From NCBI GenBank assembly GCA_028277185.1, contig JANQGQ010000037.1, positions 62,001-126,000 of the forward strand: 64,000 nt of DNA. Direction: 5' to 3'. Position 1 is the first letter of the stretch, and every line of letters starts with the position of its first letter. Shown here piece after piece: positions 44,928 to 54,405 of the stretch. Under the pieces are notes generated by a model. It did not search any database. It was not told where the DNA came from and worked only from the letters and a program-made list of their open reading frames with translations. The translations under genes and the position numbers were made by a program. This DNA comes from Woeseiaceae bacterium. Lineage in GTDB: Bacteria; Pseudomonadota; Gammaproteobacteria; Steroidobacterales; Woeseiaceae.

Positions 44928-45755
44928 ATGCGAGTCATCCTCGTGCCGGTGGCGGACCGGCCGGAATGCGCCCGTGCTTTGGCTACGTCTTTCGACATTG
45001 CGTCGCGGATCGGCGCCAGCGTTAGTGGCTGCCACATGCGTCCGCACCGCTACTCGGATACCCGCCTCTCGCCGGCCTTCGCCGAAGCGGCATGGCGCAA
45101 GAAGAGTACCAAGCGGGCACCGGCTGCCGCCAAGGCGCTGTACACACAGATTGCCGAGAAAGCGGGTTTCGCCCTGCAGCGCCGGCCGCGCGCCGAACCG
45201 GGCGCCCTGTGGAGCGAAAAGGTCGGGTCGCCCGACAAGCTATTAGGCATCGTAGGCCCGCTGAGCGATCTGATCGTCGTCAGCCGGCCGGAGAAGAAAG
45301 GCGGCGTGGCCGACATGTTTCTGCACGCGGCGCTGCTGCAGTCTTCGCGGCCGGTGCTGATACTGCCCAGAGCCGGGAAGAAGCGCGTCGGCGCCCACGT
45401 CATGATCGGCTGGAACCAGAGCGTCGAGGCGGCCCGGACGGTGTCGGCCGTGACGCCGCTGCTTGCCGCTGCCGAGACGGTAACGATCGTGACCTGCGGT
45501 GCCGAGGATCGCGCGGGTCCGAAGTCCGCTCAGCTGGCGCGCTACCTGTCGCACTATGGCATCAAGGCATCGCGCCTGGCGACGCGCGGCCGCAACATCG
45601 AGAAGGAACTGGCGGACGCGTACCAGGAGACCGGCGCGGATCTCCTGATCGGCGGCGCCTACAGCAAGAGCCGCTGGCGCGAAAAGATTCTGGGCGGCAC
45701 GACTGAGTGGATGATCCACAAAAGCCGCGTACCGATACTGATACACCACACCTGA
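44928..45755 (+). CDS. Tandem-type universal stress protein
   Basis: A 275-residue protein with two UspA-like halves. The first starts MRVILVPVADRPECARALAT; the second VGAHVMIGWNQSVEAARTVS ends with DLLIGGAYSKSRWREKILGG and TTEWMIHKSRVPILI, the standard UspA C-terminal strand. The nucleotide loop G-2x-G-9x-G(S/T) is approximated by GGAYSKSRWREKILGGTTE, suggesting ATP binding. AGAGGGG precedes the ATG. Followed by dodecin and a YegP-like gene, a small stress-type series. Confidence 0.87.
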   Translation: MRVILVPVADRPECARALATSFDIASRIGASVSGCHMRPHRYSDTRLSPAFAEAAWRKKSTKRAPAAAKALYTQIAEKAGFALQRRPRAEPGALWSEKVGSPDKLLGIVGPLSDLIVVSRPEKKGGVADMFLHAALLQSSRPVLILPRAGKKRVGAHVMIGWNQSVEAARTVSAVTPLLAAAETVTIVTCGAEDRAGPKSAQLARYLSHYGIKASRLATRGRNIEKELADAYQETGADLLIGGAYSKSRWREKILGGTTEWMIHKSRVPILIHHT

Positions 45756-45798
45756 AATCCGGGCTGCGAACGGCAGGCTTTTACAAACGGAGGTATCC

Positions 45799-45999
45799 AT
45801 GAGTGTTGCCAAGACCACCGAAATAACCGCGGGCTCCGACAAGAGCTTCGAGGACGCCATCAGAGAGGGCATCAGGAAGACGGCGAAAACCGTCGACAAT
45901 ATCGAGGGTGCCTGGGTCAAGGAGCAAAAAGTCATCGTCAAGGACGGCGACGTTACCGAGTACCGGGTCACGATGAAGGTGACCTTCATCGTCAAGTAA
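45799..45999 (+). CDS. Dodecin family protein
   Basis: A 66-residue dodecin, a dodecameric flavin (or CoA)-binding storage protein. The sequence MSVAKTTEITAGSDKSFEDA through EGAWVKEQKVIVKDGDVTEY to VTFIVK matches the one-helix, three-strand dodecin fold, including the WVKEQ segment whose Trp stacks on flavin. Strong GGAGG precedes the ATG by 6 nt. 43 nt after the UspA gene. Confidence 0.92.
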   Translation: MSVAKTTEITAGSDKSFEDAIREGIRKTAKTVDNIEGAWVKEQKVIVKDGDVTEYRVTMKVTFIVK

Positions 46000-46059
46000 G
46001 GCCCCGCGCGAGGCGGGAACGTATCGAATCGCAAACCCATTGCCCACCAGGAGACCACG

Positions 46060-46395
46060 ATGCCAGGCAAGTTTGAAATCTACAAAGACAAGGCAGGCGA
46101 GTTTCGCTTCCGCCTGAAGGCGGCGAACGGCCAGAACATCCTCAGCAGCGAGGGCTACGGCAAGAAAGCCAGCTGCATGAACGGTGTCGAGTCGGTTCGC
46201 AAGAACTCGCAAAATCCGGCACGCTTCGAGAAGAAGGCGACGAAGTCCGGCAAGTACACGTTCTGCCTGAATGCCAGCAACGGACAGGTCATCGGCAACA
46301 GCCAGACTTACAAGTCGTCCTCCGGCTGTTCCAACGGGATCAAGAGCGTCGCGACCTGCGCGCCGGGTGCGTCCGTGGACGATCAGACCGCCTGA
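46060..46395 (+). CDS. YegP family protein (two DUF1508 repeats)
   Basis: A 111-residue protein made of two DUF1508 repeats: KFEIYKDKAGEFRFRLKAAN with GQNILSSEGYGKKASCMNGV, then RFEKKATKSGKYTFCLNASN with GQVIGNSQTYKSSSGCSNGI. Function of this small family is unknown; it is common near stress genes. AGGAG lies 6-8 nt before the ATG. A strong terminator follows. Confidence 0.88.
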   Translation: MPGKFEIYKDKAGEFRFRLKAANGQNILSSEGYGKKASCMNGVESVRKNSQNPARFEKKATKSGKYTFCLNASNGQVIGNSQTYKSSSGCSNGIKSVATCAPGASVDDQTA

Positions 46396-46420
46396 CGCCG
46401 GGCTCTGGCCCGACGATCGA

Positions 46421-46452
46421 AGCCCGACGCGTCATGGCGCGTCGGGCTTTTT
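46421..46452 (+). terminator. Strong intrinsic terminator after the YegP-like gene
   Basis: Eleven-pair stem AGCCCGACGCG (46421-46431) with CGCGTCGGGCT (46438-46448), 6-nt loop, then a T tract to 46452. The loop contains the stop codon of the convergent DUF502 gene. Confidence 0.85.
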
Positions 46453-47064
46453 CGTGTCCGTCCCGGCCCGCCCGTAGAGGAGACCCGACTCGACACCCCA
46501 CTGCGTCACCGCGGAGACGGCCTGCGATACGGTGGCGTCGATACGCGTCAGCGATTCCTCCGGGACGATGACGATGTTGCCGACGGTGGCCACCGGCGCC
46601 GACGGCAGAAACACGGTACAGCGGCCGTCGGGCAGCTTCTCGACGAGGAAACCGAGTGTCCGGGCGGCGGATTGGTAGAGATCGACTTCGACCGGAACGA
46701 ACTCGTCCCCGTCCACGCCGGCGAATCGCTCGGTCAGCGCCGTTATGGCTTTGTACATCGGGATACGGTTGGCGACGTTCCGGCCGAACCAGGCCCTGAG
46801 TGCGGCGCCCACCCGGGTCTGAACGACGAGACCCGTGAAAAAACACAAGCCCACCAGCGAAGCGACCGCCAGCGCCAGGACGAGCAGTGCGTCCTCGGGT
46901 TCGATTCCGCGTATCAGGCCCGTTTCGAGCAGCGCGATTCCGCCGCTGTACAGACCGAAGAGTAGCTGCCCCAGTACGAAGAGGACGACCGCCACCGGAA
47001 CAATGACCAGCAGGCCGCCGATGGCCGTGGTTTTGAGGAACCGGAACGTGCGCTTGAACGCCAT
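46432..47064 (-). CDS. DUF502 family membrane protein
   Basis: A 210-residue protein with two hydrophobic regions (FLKTTAIGGLLVIVPVAVVL then FVLGQLLFGLY; LLVLALAVASLVGLCFFTGL) followed by a soluble domain. Conserved DUF502 blocks: IPMYKAITALTERF, GFLVEKLPDGRCTVFLPSAP and VGNIVIVPEES. Function unknown, inner membrane. Stop codon inside the loop of the convergent terminator. Confidence 0.87.
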   Translation of the reverse strand: MAFKRTFRFLKTTAIGGLLVIVPVAVVLFVLGQLLFGLYSGGIALLETGLIRGIEPEDALLVLALAVASLVGLCFFTGLVVQTRVGAALRAWFGRNVANRIPMYKAITALTERFAGVDGDEFVPVEVDLYQSAARTLGFLVEKLPDGRCTVFLPSAPVATVGNIVIVPEESLTRIDATVSQAVSAVTQWGVESGLLYGRAGTDTKKPDAP

Positions 47065-47238
47065 GGCGTGTCTCCTTCGTTATTCGTCATTGCAGCGTGG
47101 CGTGTTGAACGAACCGCATCAACTGACGCCGGCGTCAGGCGGTGACAACCCCGAGTGCTTCAAGGATAGCAAGGAGTTCGGGTATGGAATTCCCGAAGTG
47201 GGTACTGTCGGTGCCGGCCTTTCGCTAAGTCGCCGCGA

Positions 47239-48276
47239 CTACGTCGAGGCCGTCAGGTACCACGTTATGCCGTCGGCGTCTTCCTCGGCGGTGATCTCGC
47301 CGCTGTGGACGAGATAGTTGAGGTGCGCGATCGCCTCGCCGGTCGCCATGATCAGGTGGTTTCTCGTGATCTTCCTGCGAAACAGCGCGGGAAACGTGTC
47401 CACGGCCCGCCGCGGTTCGCGGCAGTGCTCGAGCAGCCGGTCCAGCTGTTCGCGATGTCGCGTCATCAGGGCGTCGAGCCGCGCGTGTGCGCCGCGAAAC
47501 GGCAGGCCGTGCGCCGGCAGCACGAGTACGTCCTCCGGCAGGCGGTCTCGCAAACGGGCCAGCGAGTCGAGCCAGTCGGCAAGCGGATTCGCGTGCGGTT
47601 CGGTTGGAAAGACGCTGACGTTCGACGAGATCGACGGCAGTATCTGGTCGCCGGATATCAGCAGATTGCGGTCGGCGTCGAACAGGCAGGCGTGCTCGGG
47701 CGAGTGGCCGCTGCCGATCAGGATCTCGAAGCGCTGCGAGCCGACGTCGATCACGTCGCCGGCGTGAATCCGTTCGTAGGCTTCCGGCAGCGGCGACACC
47801 ATGCGGCCGAAGAAACCGAAAATGCGCCGGTAGCTGTCGAGCGCGTCGTCCGGGAAGCCGGCGGCACGGTAGAAGCGAACGCCTTCGTCCGGTGCCGCCC
47901 GTCCCGTATCCGCGACGAGAATGCGGCAGAGCATGTACTCCTCGCGGGTCATCCAGAGATCGACGCCGAAGCGTTCGCACAGCCAGCCCGCACAGCCGAC
48001 GTGGTCCGGGTGCAGATGCGTCACGATTACCCGCGTGACGGGCAGCCTTTCGGGCGTCCCGTCGAGCGTCTGCTCCCAGACGGCGCGGGACGGGGGATCG
48101 TGAATCCCGGTGTCGACGATCGCGGTGCCGTCGCCGTCGGCCAGAAGCCAGAGGTTGATGTGGTCGAGATCTATCGGCAGGGGCATGCGCAGCCAGTCGA
48201 GGCCGTCGACGATGGTTCGTGTCGCGCCGGGCTCGGGTGGCGAGTCGAACGGGAATGTCAGTGCGGGGCGGCTCAT
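47239..48276 (-). CDS. Metallo-beta-lactamase fold hydrolase
   Basis: A 345-residue protein with the zinc motif VIVTHLHPDHVGCAGWLC at about 84-101 (HxHxDH), a later metal His in IGSGHSPEHACLF, Asp in LLISGDQILPSIS and the terminal LVLPAHGLPFRG. The C-terminal helical region (TRHREQLDRLLEHC) plus NHLIMATGEAIAHLNYLVHS is typical of LACTB2/SoxH-like hydrolases. Probable thioester or phosphodiester hydrolase; substrate not predictable. Confidence 0.88.
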   Translation of the reverse strand: MSRPALTFPFDSPPEPGATRTIVDGLDWLRMPLPIDLDHINLWLLADGDGTAIVDTGIHDPPSRAVWEQTLDGTPERLPVTRVIVTHLHPDHVGCAGWLCERFGVDLWMTREEYMLCRILVADTGRAAPDEGVRFYRAAGFPDDALDSYRRIFGFFGRMVSPLPEAYERIHAGDVIDVGSQRFEILIGSGHSPEHACLFDADRNLLISGDQILPSISSNVSVFPTEPHANPLADWLDSLARLRDRLPEDVLVLPAHGLPFRGAHARLDALMTRHREQLDRLLEHCREPRRAVDTFPALFRRKITRNHLIMATGEAIAHLNYLVHSGEITAEEDADGITWYLTAST

Positions 48277-48407
48277 GGGCCAATGGTGGCATGTTGCACC
48301 GCAAAAATCGCGGCTCGTTTGGCGCGAAATCGAAACTCCGCCGCGGGCGATCCCGTTAGAATTGTTCTACACCGAAGCCCGGAGTCCCGGGCACGGCCGG
48401 AGTATCC

Positions 48408-48959
48408 ATGAGCAATGTTTCGATGAGCGCCGTATCCGACCTGCCGGAGCGGCAAAACGCCTATTCCTACGATGAGCTGCTCCGCTGCGCGAGCGGCGAG
48501 TTGTTCGGGATGAACAACGGCAAGCTGCCGCAGCCGCCGATGCTCATGACCGACCGCATCACCCTGATCAACGGCGACGGTGGCGCGTACGGCAAGGGCG
48601 AAATCAAAGCGGAGCTCGACATCAAGCCCGACCTCTGGTTTTTCGACTGTCACTTCACGGGCGATCCGGTCATGCCCGGCTGTCTCGGTCTCGACGCACT
48701 CTGGCAGCTCGTTGGGTTTCACCTCGTCTGGTCCGGTTTCGAAGGCCGCGGTCGCGCCCTGGGCTGCGGCAAGGTCAAGTTCACGGGTCAGGTGCTGCCC
48801 ACCTCGAAGCTCGTCACCTACCAGCTCGACATCAAGCGCGTCATCGACCGCAAGCTGATCATGGCGATCGCCGACGGCACGATGTCCGTCGACGGCCGCG
48901 AGATCTACACGACGGAAGATCTCCGGGTCGGACTGTTTACGTCCACCGATAACTTCTAG
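48408..48959 (+). CDS. fabA: 3-hydroxydecanoyl-ACP dehydratase/isomerase
   Basis: A 183-residue FabA, which introduces the cis double bond in anaerobic unsaturated fatty acid synthesis. Active-site His82 in [14 protein letters not shown] and Asp96 in [10 protein letters not shown] match E. coli H70 and D84 after a 12-residue N-terminal extension. Four nt separate it from fabB. The pair is a gammaproteobacterial hallmark. Confidence 0.96.
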   Translation: MSNVSMSAVSDLPERQNAYSYDELLRCASGELFGMNNGKLPQPPMLMTDRITLINGDGGAYGKGEIKAELDIKPDLWFFDCHFTGDPVMPGCLGLDALWQLVGFHLVWSGFEGRGRALGCGKVKFTGQVLPTSKLVTYQLDIKRVIDRKLIMAIADGTMSVDGREIYTTEDLRVGLFTSTDNF

Positions 48960-48963
48960 CCCA

Positions 48964-50175
48964 ATGCGTCGCGTAGTAGTCACCGGTATCGGTGCGGTCT
49001 CCTGCCTTGGTAATTCGCCCGCGGCGATCACCGAGTCCCTGAAAGCCGGCCGCTCGGGCATCGTCGCCAACGAGAAGTTCAGGGAAATGGGGCTGCGCAG
49101 CACCGTTTCCGGCAGCGTCGAGATCGACGTCAAGGCGCATATCGATCGCAAGGTGCTGCGCTTCATGGGCGACGCAGCCGCCTATGCCTATATCGCGATG
49201 CAGAAGGCAATCGAAGACTCGGGGCTCGAAGAAGGCGATGTGTCGAATCCGCGCACCGGTCTGATCGCGTCGTCCGGCGGCGCGTCCAGCGAGAACATCA
49301 TCTATTCCTCCGACACGCTGCGCTCGCGCGGCGTGCGCAAGATCGGGCCTTACATGGTGCCGCGGTCGATGTCGAGTTCCGTGTCCGCCTGTCTGGCGAC
49401 GCCGTTCAGGATCAAGGGCGTGAACTACTCGATCACGTCGGCGTGTGCGACCAGCGCCCACTGCATTGGTGCGGCGATGGAGCAGATCCAGCTCGGCAAG
49501 CAAGACGTCGTCTTCGCGGGCGGCGGCGAGGAAGAACACTGGAACCTGTCCAGCATGTTCGATGCGATGGGGGCGCTGTCGACGAGCTATAACGACGAGC
49601 CGGCGACGGCATCGCGGCCCTACGACGTCAACCGCGACGGTTTCGTGAGCGCGGCGGGATCGGCGATGCTCGTGGTCGAAGAACTGGAGCATGCGAAGGC
49701 GCGGGGCGCGAAGATCTATGCCGAGATCGTCGGTTACGGCGCGACCTCGGACGGTCACGACATGGTGGCGCCGTCGGGCGAGGGCGCGGTGCGCTGCATG
49801 GAGTTGGCGAAGTCGACCGTCGATGGCCCGATCGATTACATCAACACGCACGGCACCAGCACGCCGGTCGGGGACGTCGTCGAAGTCGAGGGTCTGCGCA
49901 CGCTGTTCGGCGACGGTATCCCGCGCTTCAGCTCGACCAAGTCGATGTGCGGGCACTCGCTCGGCGCGACCGGCGCTCAGGAGTCCCTGCACTGCATCCT
50001 GATGCTCGAACACGACTTCATCGCGCCCTCGATCAACGTCTTCGAGCTCGACCCGCGCGTCGAGGGGACGCCGCTCGTAACCGAGACCGTGGAGAATGCG
50101 GGCATCCGCACGGCGATGACGAACAGCTTCGGTTTCGGCGGCACGAACGCCACGCTGGTGTTCCAGAAGCTCTGA
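48964..50175 (+). CDS. fabB: Beta-ketoacyl-ACP synthase I
   Basis: A 403-residue condensing enzyme elongating cis-unsaturated acyl-ACP. Catalytic Cys161 in [11 protein letters not shown], His296 in [12 protein letters not shown] and His331 in [12 protein letters not shown] align with E. coli FabB C163/H298/H333. Cotranscribed with fabA. Confidence 0.96.
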   Translation: MRRVVVTGIGAVSCLGNSPAAITESLKAGRSGIVANEKFREMGLRSTVSGSVEIDVKAHIDRKVLRFMGDAAAYAYIAMQKAIEDSGLEEGDVSNPRTGLIASSGGASSENIIYSSDTLRSRGVRKIGPYMVPRSMSSSVSACLATPFRIKGVNYSITSACATSAHCIGAAMEQIQLGKQDVVFAGGGEEEHWNLSSMFDAMGALSTSYNDEPATASRPYDVNRDGFVSAAGSAMLVVEELEHAKARGAKIYAEIVGYGATSDGHDMVAPSGEGAVRCMELAKSTVDGPIDYINTHGTSTPVGDVVEVEGLRTLFGDGIPRFSSTKSMCGHSLGATGAQESLHCILMLEHDFIAPSINVFELDPRVEGTPLVTETVENAGIRTAMTNSFGFGGTNATLVFQKL

Positions 50176-50215
50176 TCCGGGCCGGGCGGCGGCGAATACT
50201 CTACAATCCCGCGCC

Positions 50216-51091
50216 ATGACGACGACAAGCAAGACCGGGGTCCTCGAGACCCTGAGCGAGACGCGCTGCTTCGGCGGCCGCATGGGCTTCTACCGGCACA
50301 GCTCCGAGGTTAACGACTGCGATATGCGCTTCGGCGTGTTCCTGCCGCCGCAGGCGGAGCAGGGTCCCGTCCCGGTGCTCACGTTTCTTTCGGGCCTGAC
50401 GTGCACCGAAGAGAACTTCATGGTGAAGAGCGGGGCGCAGCGCTATGCGGCGGAGCTCGGCCTGATGCTCGTCGCTCCCGACACGAGCCCGCGCGGCGAC
50501 GACGTGCCGGACGATCCCGGCGGCGACTACGATTTCGGCCTCGCGGCGGGTTTCTACGTCAACGCCACGCAAGCGCCCTGGAATCGGCACTACCACATGT
50601 ACGACTACATCGTGACCGAGCTGAACGAGGCGGTCTTCGCGAACTTCCCGGGCGATGCGGAACGGCACGGACTGACGGGCCATTCGATGGGCGGACACGG
50701 CGCGCTGACTATCGGACTCAGGAACCCGGAGCTGTATCGCTCGCTGTCGGCTTTTGCGCCGATCTCCACGACGCTGCATTCGCCCTGGGGGCAGAAGGCG
50801 CTTGGCTATTATCTCGGCAGCGATACCTCGGCCTGGCTCAAGCACGATGCCGCCGAGGTCGTGCGCAACGTGGCGGATCCGAGCCCGTGGTCGCGGATCC
50901 TCGTCGACCAGGGGCTCGACGACGATTACCTTGCGGAGCAACTCAAGACCGAATTGCTCGAAGCCGCGGCCGCGGAGAGCGGTCTGCCGCTGGAGCTTCG
51001 CTACCACGAAGGTTACGACCACGGTTACTACTTCATTTCGACCTTCATCGAAGATCACCTCAAGCATCATCACGCCATCCTGACGGCCTGA
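50216..51091 (+). CDS. fghA: S-formylglutathione hydrolase
   Basis: A 291-residue alpha/beta hydrolase that completes glutathione-dependent formaldehyde detoxification. Motifs: FLSGLTCTEENFMVKSGAQR, APDTSPRG and the nucleophile Ser in GLTGHSMGGHGALT. The C-terminal YHEGYDHGYYFISTFI holds the His. A formaldehyde dehydrogenase gene is not seen here. Four nt before the TauE/SafE-type gene, so perhaps cotranscribed. Confidence 0.94.
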   Translation: MTTTSKTGVLETLSETRCFGGRMGFYRHSSEVNDCDMRFGVFLPPQAEQGPVPVLTFLSGLTCTEENFMVKSGAQRYAAELGLMLVAPDTSPRGDDVPDDPGGDYDFGLAAGFYVNATQAPWNRHYHMYDYIVTELNEAVFANFPGDAERHGLTGHSMGGHGALTIGLRNPELYRSLSAFAPISTTLHSPWGQKALGYYLGSDTSAWLKHDAAEVVRNVADPSPWSRILVDQGLDDDYLAEQLKTELLEAAAAESGLPLELRYHEGYDHGYYFISTFIEDHLKHHHAILTA

Positions 51092-51095
51092 AGCA

Positions 51096-51908
51096 ATGCC
51101 CGACTGGCTGATTCTCGTCGCCGCGATGCTTGCAACGGGCGCACTCGCGGGCGTCCTCGCCGGTCTGTTCGGCATCGGCGGCGGCATCGTCATCGTGCCC
51201 GTTCTCGAAACGGCGCTGGAGTTTGCCGGTGTCGATCCGGCGATTCGCATGCACATCGCGGTCGGCACGTCGCTTGCGACGATCATTCCCACGTCGGTAG
51301 CGTCGGCGCGCGCGCACCACGCGCGTCAGAGCGTCGACCTCGAGATCGCCCGACGCTGGTCGGTCTTCGTGCTAACCGGCGCGCTGCTTGGCGCATTGAT
51401 CGCATCGCAGGTGCACAGCCGCGTGCTCGCGATCGTGTTCGCGGCGCTCGCCATGCTCGTCGCGGTGAAGATGGTGTTCTTCCCGACCGTCCGCAACATA
51501 ACGGCCGAAGTACCCAGGCGACCTTGGGTACCGGCGATACCGACAACGATCGGCACCTTGTCGTCGATGATGGGCATCGGCGGCGGTGTCATGTCCGTGA
51601 TGACGCTGTCGCTGTTCGGCCAGCCGATTCATCGCGCGGTCGGCACCGCGGCGTTACTCGGTCTCGCGATAAGCTTGCCCGGCACACTCGGTTTCATTGC
51701 AGCAGGGTGGGGCGACCCGCGGCTCCCGGCGTTCAGTCTGGGTTACGTGAGCCTGATCGGCCTGGTCTGCATCGCACCGGCAACCGTCCTGATGGCGCCG
51801 CTCGGGGCGCGGATTGCTCATGCGTTCTCGGAGAAGCGGCTCGCGGCGGCGTTCGGCGTGTTTCTTGCGATTGCGTCGGTCCGGCTCTTCTATCGCGCTT
51901 TGGGTTGA
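51096..51908 (+). CDS. TauE/SafE family permease
   Basis: A 270-residue membrane protein with about eight helices. The family's repeated GGG motif appears as GLFGIGGGIVIVPVLE and GIGGGVMSVMTLSLFG in the two halves, each followed by the conserved AVGTA/HIAVGTS stretch. Members export sulfite or other organosulfur anions; the substrate here is open. Confidence 0.88.
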   Translation: MPDWLILVAAMLATGALAGVLAGLFGIGGGIVIVPVLETALEFAGVDPAIRMHIAVGTSLATIIPTSVASARAHHARQSVDLEIARRWSVFVLTGALLGALIASQVHSRVLAIVFAALAMLVAVKMVFFPTVRNITAEVPRRPWVPAIPTTIGTLSSMMGIGGGVMSVMTLSLFGQPIHRAVGTAALLGLAISLPGTLGFIAAGWGDPRLPAFSLGYVSLIGLVCIAPATVLMAPLGARIAHAFSEKRLAAAFGVFLAIASVRLFYRALG

Positions 51909-52015
51909 TCCCGGTCGAGACGACGTTCACGCGAATCAAAACAACTAGCTTACGAAGGGCCGTTTGTTCGAGTTAGACCTCGGGTTCTACTTTGGAAAGG
52001 CTGATTCAAAGAGGT

Positions 52016-52051
52016 TGATAATTGACACGTATCAATTATCAGGGCTAAACT
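52016..52051 (+). promoter_or_regulatory. Promoter and inverted repeat of the orphan higA
   Basis: A 10-bp perfect inverted repeat TGATAATTGA-N6-TCAATTATCA (52016-52041) covers a consensus -35 TTGACA (52022-52027); TAAACT (52046-52051) is the likely -10 after 18 nt. The layout equals that of a HigA-autorepressed promoter. Confidence 0.65.
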
Positions 52052-52055
52052 GCAT

Positions 52056-52085
52056 GTGATCGCACACTTCAGACACGTGGAGTAA
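52056..52085 (+). pseudogene. Remnant of a higB toxin start
   Basis: GTG at 52056 opens a nine-codon frame VIAHFRHVE and stop. It resembles the usual HigB opening (MIKSFRHKG-type) in the correct place between promoter and higA, but the remaining roughly 80 codons are absent. Very short, so the assignment rests on context. Confidence 0.4.
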
Positions 52086-52109
52086 GGCGGCTGTGTTCCG
52101 GGGGGCCGT

Positions 52110-52400
52110 ATGGCTATGAGAAATCCACCGCATCCCGGGGAGCATGTGCGACAAGACTGCCTCGAACCGTTGGGTTTGTCCGTCACCGATGCCGCCAAGG
52201 CGCTGGGTGTAGCACGGCACACGCTAAATAGACTAGTTAATCAGCACTCCGGGGTCTCGCCCGAAATGGCGATTCGTTTCGAGAAAATGGGCTGGGGAAC
52301 CGCAGACGGTTGGCTTCGGCTACAGATGAACTACGATCTCAGTCAGGCCCGTCGGAACGCCCATCGAATCACGGTTTCCCCAATCAGTTCGCGAGGCTAG
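52110..52400 (+). CDS. HigA-family antitoxin, orphan
   Basis: A 96-residue XRE-type antitoxin beginning [20 protein letters not shown], with helix-turn-helix [20 protein letters not shown] and the family segment [20 protein letters not shown]. It aligns in layout with the HigA at 18722 but is a divergent member. No toxin gene survives upstream; only a nine-codon frame. It retains its own promoter and a clear inverted repeat, so it may still be expressed. Confidence 0.87.
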   Translation: MAMRNPPHPGEHVRQDCLEPLGLSVTDAAKALGVARHTLNRLVNQHSGVSPEMAIRFEKMGWGTADGWLRLQMNYDLSQARRNAHRITVSPISSRG

Positions 52401-52453
52401 GGCCTGCCGCGAGCGGCCCGTTCGGGTTGCTCTCGGCCTGCCTGAATGCTCCA

Positions 52454-53692
52454 ATGCGCGCTCCCATCGCGCCGTCCGGGGGACCCTTGGAGCAAACAGC
52501 ACTGTGGCGCCGGCTGGCCGGCGGCAACCTGATCCTGCAGATCGGCGTCGGCATCGTGCTGGCGATCCTGTTGTCGGTCGCCGCGCCGGCCTGGGCCGCG
52601 AACGCGATGCTGTTCGGTCAGCTCTTTGTTGGCGCGTTGAAAGCCGTCGCGCCGGTCCTCGTGCTAGTCCTCGTCGCCTCGGCGCTCGCCAATCAGAAAT
52701 CGACCCACGAGTCGCACATGCGGCCGATCGTCGGTCTGTATCTGATCGGGACGGTTGGCGCGGCGCTGCTCGCCGTGATCATGAGCACGCTGTTTCCGAC
52801 GACGCTGACGCTGGTCGTCACGGAAACCGACCTGTCGCCGCCGCAGGGTATTGCGGAGGTGCTGAACAACCTCCTGTTCAAGCTCGTCGACAATCCCGTC
52901 AACGCCATCATGACCGGCAACTACATCGGAATCCTGGTGTGGGGCGTCGCGCTGGGCCTCCTGCTGCGGCGCGGGGCCGAATCGACCCGCGTGATGCTTC
53001 GCGACGTGTCGGACGCGGTGACCGGGATCGTGCGCATCGTGATACGCCTGGCACCGATCGGCATCTTCGGTCTCGTTGCCGGCAACCTCGCCGCGGGCGG
53101 GCTCGGGGAACTCGCGAAGTACGGCCAGATACTCGCTGTGCTGTTGAGTTCGATGCTGCTCATGGCCCTCGCGGTCAATCCGCTGATCGTCTATGCGAAG
53201 ACCCGCCGCAACCCGTACCCGCTGGTGTTCACGGCGCTCCGCGAAAGCGGCATCACGGCCTTCTTCACGCGCAGTTCCGCCGCGAACGTGCCCGTTAACC
53301 TCGCGCTCTGTAAGCGGCTCGATCTCGAGGAAGACACCTACGCCGTGTCGATCCCCTTAGGCGCTACGATCAACATGGGCGGCGCGGCAATCACGATCAC
53401 GGTGCTGACGCTGGCGGCCGCCAATACGCTCGGCATCGAGGTCGACGTGTTGACGGCGCTGCTGTTGTCGATCATTGCGGCGCTGTCGGCGTGCGGTGCC
53501 TCGGGTGTCGCCGGCGGCTCTCTGCTGCTCATTCCGCTTGCCTGCAGTCTGTTCGGCATCTCCAACGACGTCGCGATGCAGGTCGTCGCCGTGGGCTTCG
53601 TCATCAGCATCCTGCAGGACTCCGCGGAAACGGCGCTGAACAGCTCGACCGACGTGGTGTTCACCGCGGCCGTCGCGGGGAAAGAAGGATGA
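52454..53692 (+). CDS. sstT: Sodium/serine-threonine symporter SstT
   Basis: A 412-residue dicarboxylate/amino acid:cation symporter family protein, very close to E. coli SstT. Shared blocks: [60 protein letters not shown] and the C-terminal [18 protein letters not shown]. The ATG at 52454 best fits family length; a TTG at 52488 and upstream frame are alternatives. Overlaps the lipocalin gene by 4 nt. Confidence 0.93.
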   Translation: MRAPIAPSGGPLEQTALWRRLAGGNLILQIGVGIVLAILLSVAAPAWAANAMLFGQLFVGALKAVAPVLVLVLVASALANQKSTHESHMRPIVGLYLIGTVGAALLAVIMSTLFPTTLTLVVTETDLSPPQGIAEVLNNLLFKLVDNPVNAIMTGNYIGILVWGVALGLLLRRGAESTRVMLRDVSDAVTGIVRIVIRLAPIGIFGLVAGNLAAGGLGELAKYGQILAVLLSSMLLMALAVNPLIVYAKTRRNPYPLVFTALRESGITAFFTRSSAANVPVNLALCKRLDLEEDTYAVSIPLGATINMGGAAITITVLTLAAANTLGIEVDVLTALLLSIIAALSACGASGVAGGSLLLIPLACSLFGISNDVAMQVVAVGFVISILQDSAETALNSSTDVVFTAAVAGKEG

Positions 53693-54231
53693 AGCGCTGC
53701 CGCGTGGCTCTTGCGGCGCTGCTCGTCGGCGCGCTCACGGCCTGCACCGGCATTCCGGAAGGCGTCGAGCCGGTCGGCGACTTCGATCTCGAGCGTTATC
53801 TGGGCACCTGGTACGAGGTTGCCCGGCTCGATCATCGCTTCGAGCGCGGGCTGACGGACGTCACGGCCACCTACACGCTGCGCGACGACGGCGGCGTCGA
53901 TGTCGTCAACCGCGGCTATCGAGCCGCGAAGGGCGAGTGGGACTCCGCGGAGGGCAAGGCTTACTTCATCGGCGAAAACAGCGTCGGACGGCTCAAGGTA
54001 TCGTTCTTCGGACCGTTCTATGGCGCCTACAACGTCTTCGAACTGGACCGCGATGGCTATCGCTACGCGATGGTCGCCGGCCCGAACCGGTCTTATCTCT
54101 GGATACTTGCACGCGAACCGGATTTGCCGGAGGAGATCCTGGAACGGCTCGTCGCGCGTGCCGGGTCGCTCGGCTTCGATACCGCGGAACTCATCTACGT
54201 CGAACACGGTAACCCGCCGCCCGGTACCTGA
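53689..54231 (+). CDS. blc: Outer-membrane lipocalin Blc
   Basis: A 180-residue bacterial lipocalin. Lipobox LTAC at 16-19, then the signature [20 protein letters not shown] and later [20 protein letters not shown] and [15 protein letters not shown]. Binds lysophospholipids or fatty acids at the outer membrane in stationary phase. ATGA overlap with sstT is unusual, since the two are not normally linked. Confidence 0.92.
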   Translation: MKRCRVALAALLVGALTACTGIPEGVEPVGDFDLERYLGTWYEVARLDHRFERGLTDVTATYTLRDDGGVDVVNRGYRAAKGEWDSAEGKAYFIGENSVGRLKVSFFGPFYGAYNVFELDRDGYRYAMVAGPNRSYLWILAREPDLPEEILERLVARAGSLGFDTAELIYVEHGNPPPGT

Positions 54232-54292
54232 CGGCCGGCAACACGAGCGCCGTGTCACGTAGTTGTGCGCTTTCCGCGTGTGGTACCTTAGC

Positions 54293-54310
54293 GTCCCGAA
54301 AAATCGGGAC
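54293..54310. other. Seven-bp hairpin in the leader of the M14 peptidase gene
   Basis: GTCCCGA-AAAA-TCGGGAC, a perfect stem with an A4 loop, about 95 nt before the ATG at 54406. No T tract, so not a classic terminator; it may end lipocalin transcription weakly or lie in the leader. Confidence 0.4.
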
Positions 54311-54405
54311 CGAAGCGCAACAGCCGGTTGACCGCAGACAGCGATTGACCGGAAGCAATACGAACAACAACCCACCTACCGACCTGGTATCAGGAGACTT
54401 ACAGA

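Noticed and set aside
46003..46017. CCCGC/GCGGG hairpin between dodecin and the YegP-like gene
   Set aside because: Short stem without a T tract; the following gene is probably cotranscribed.
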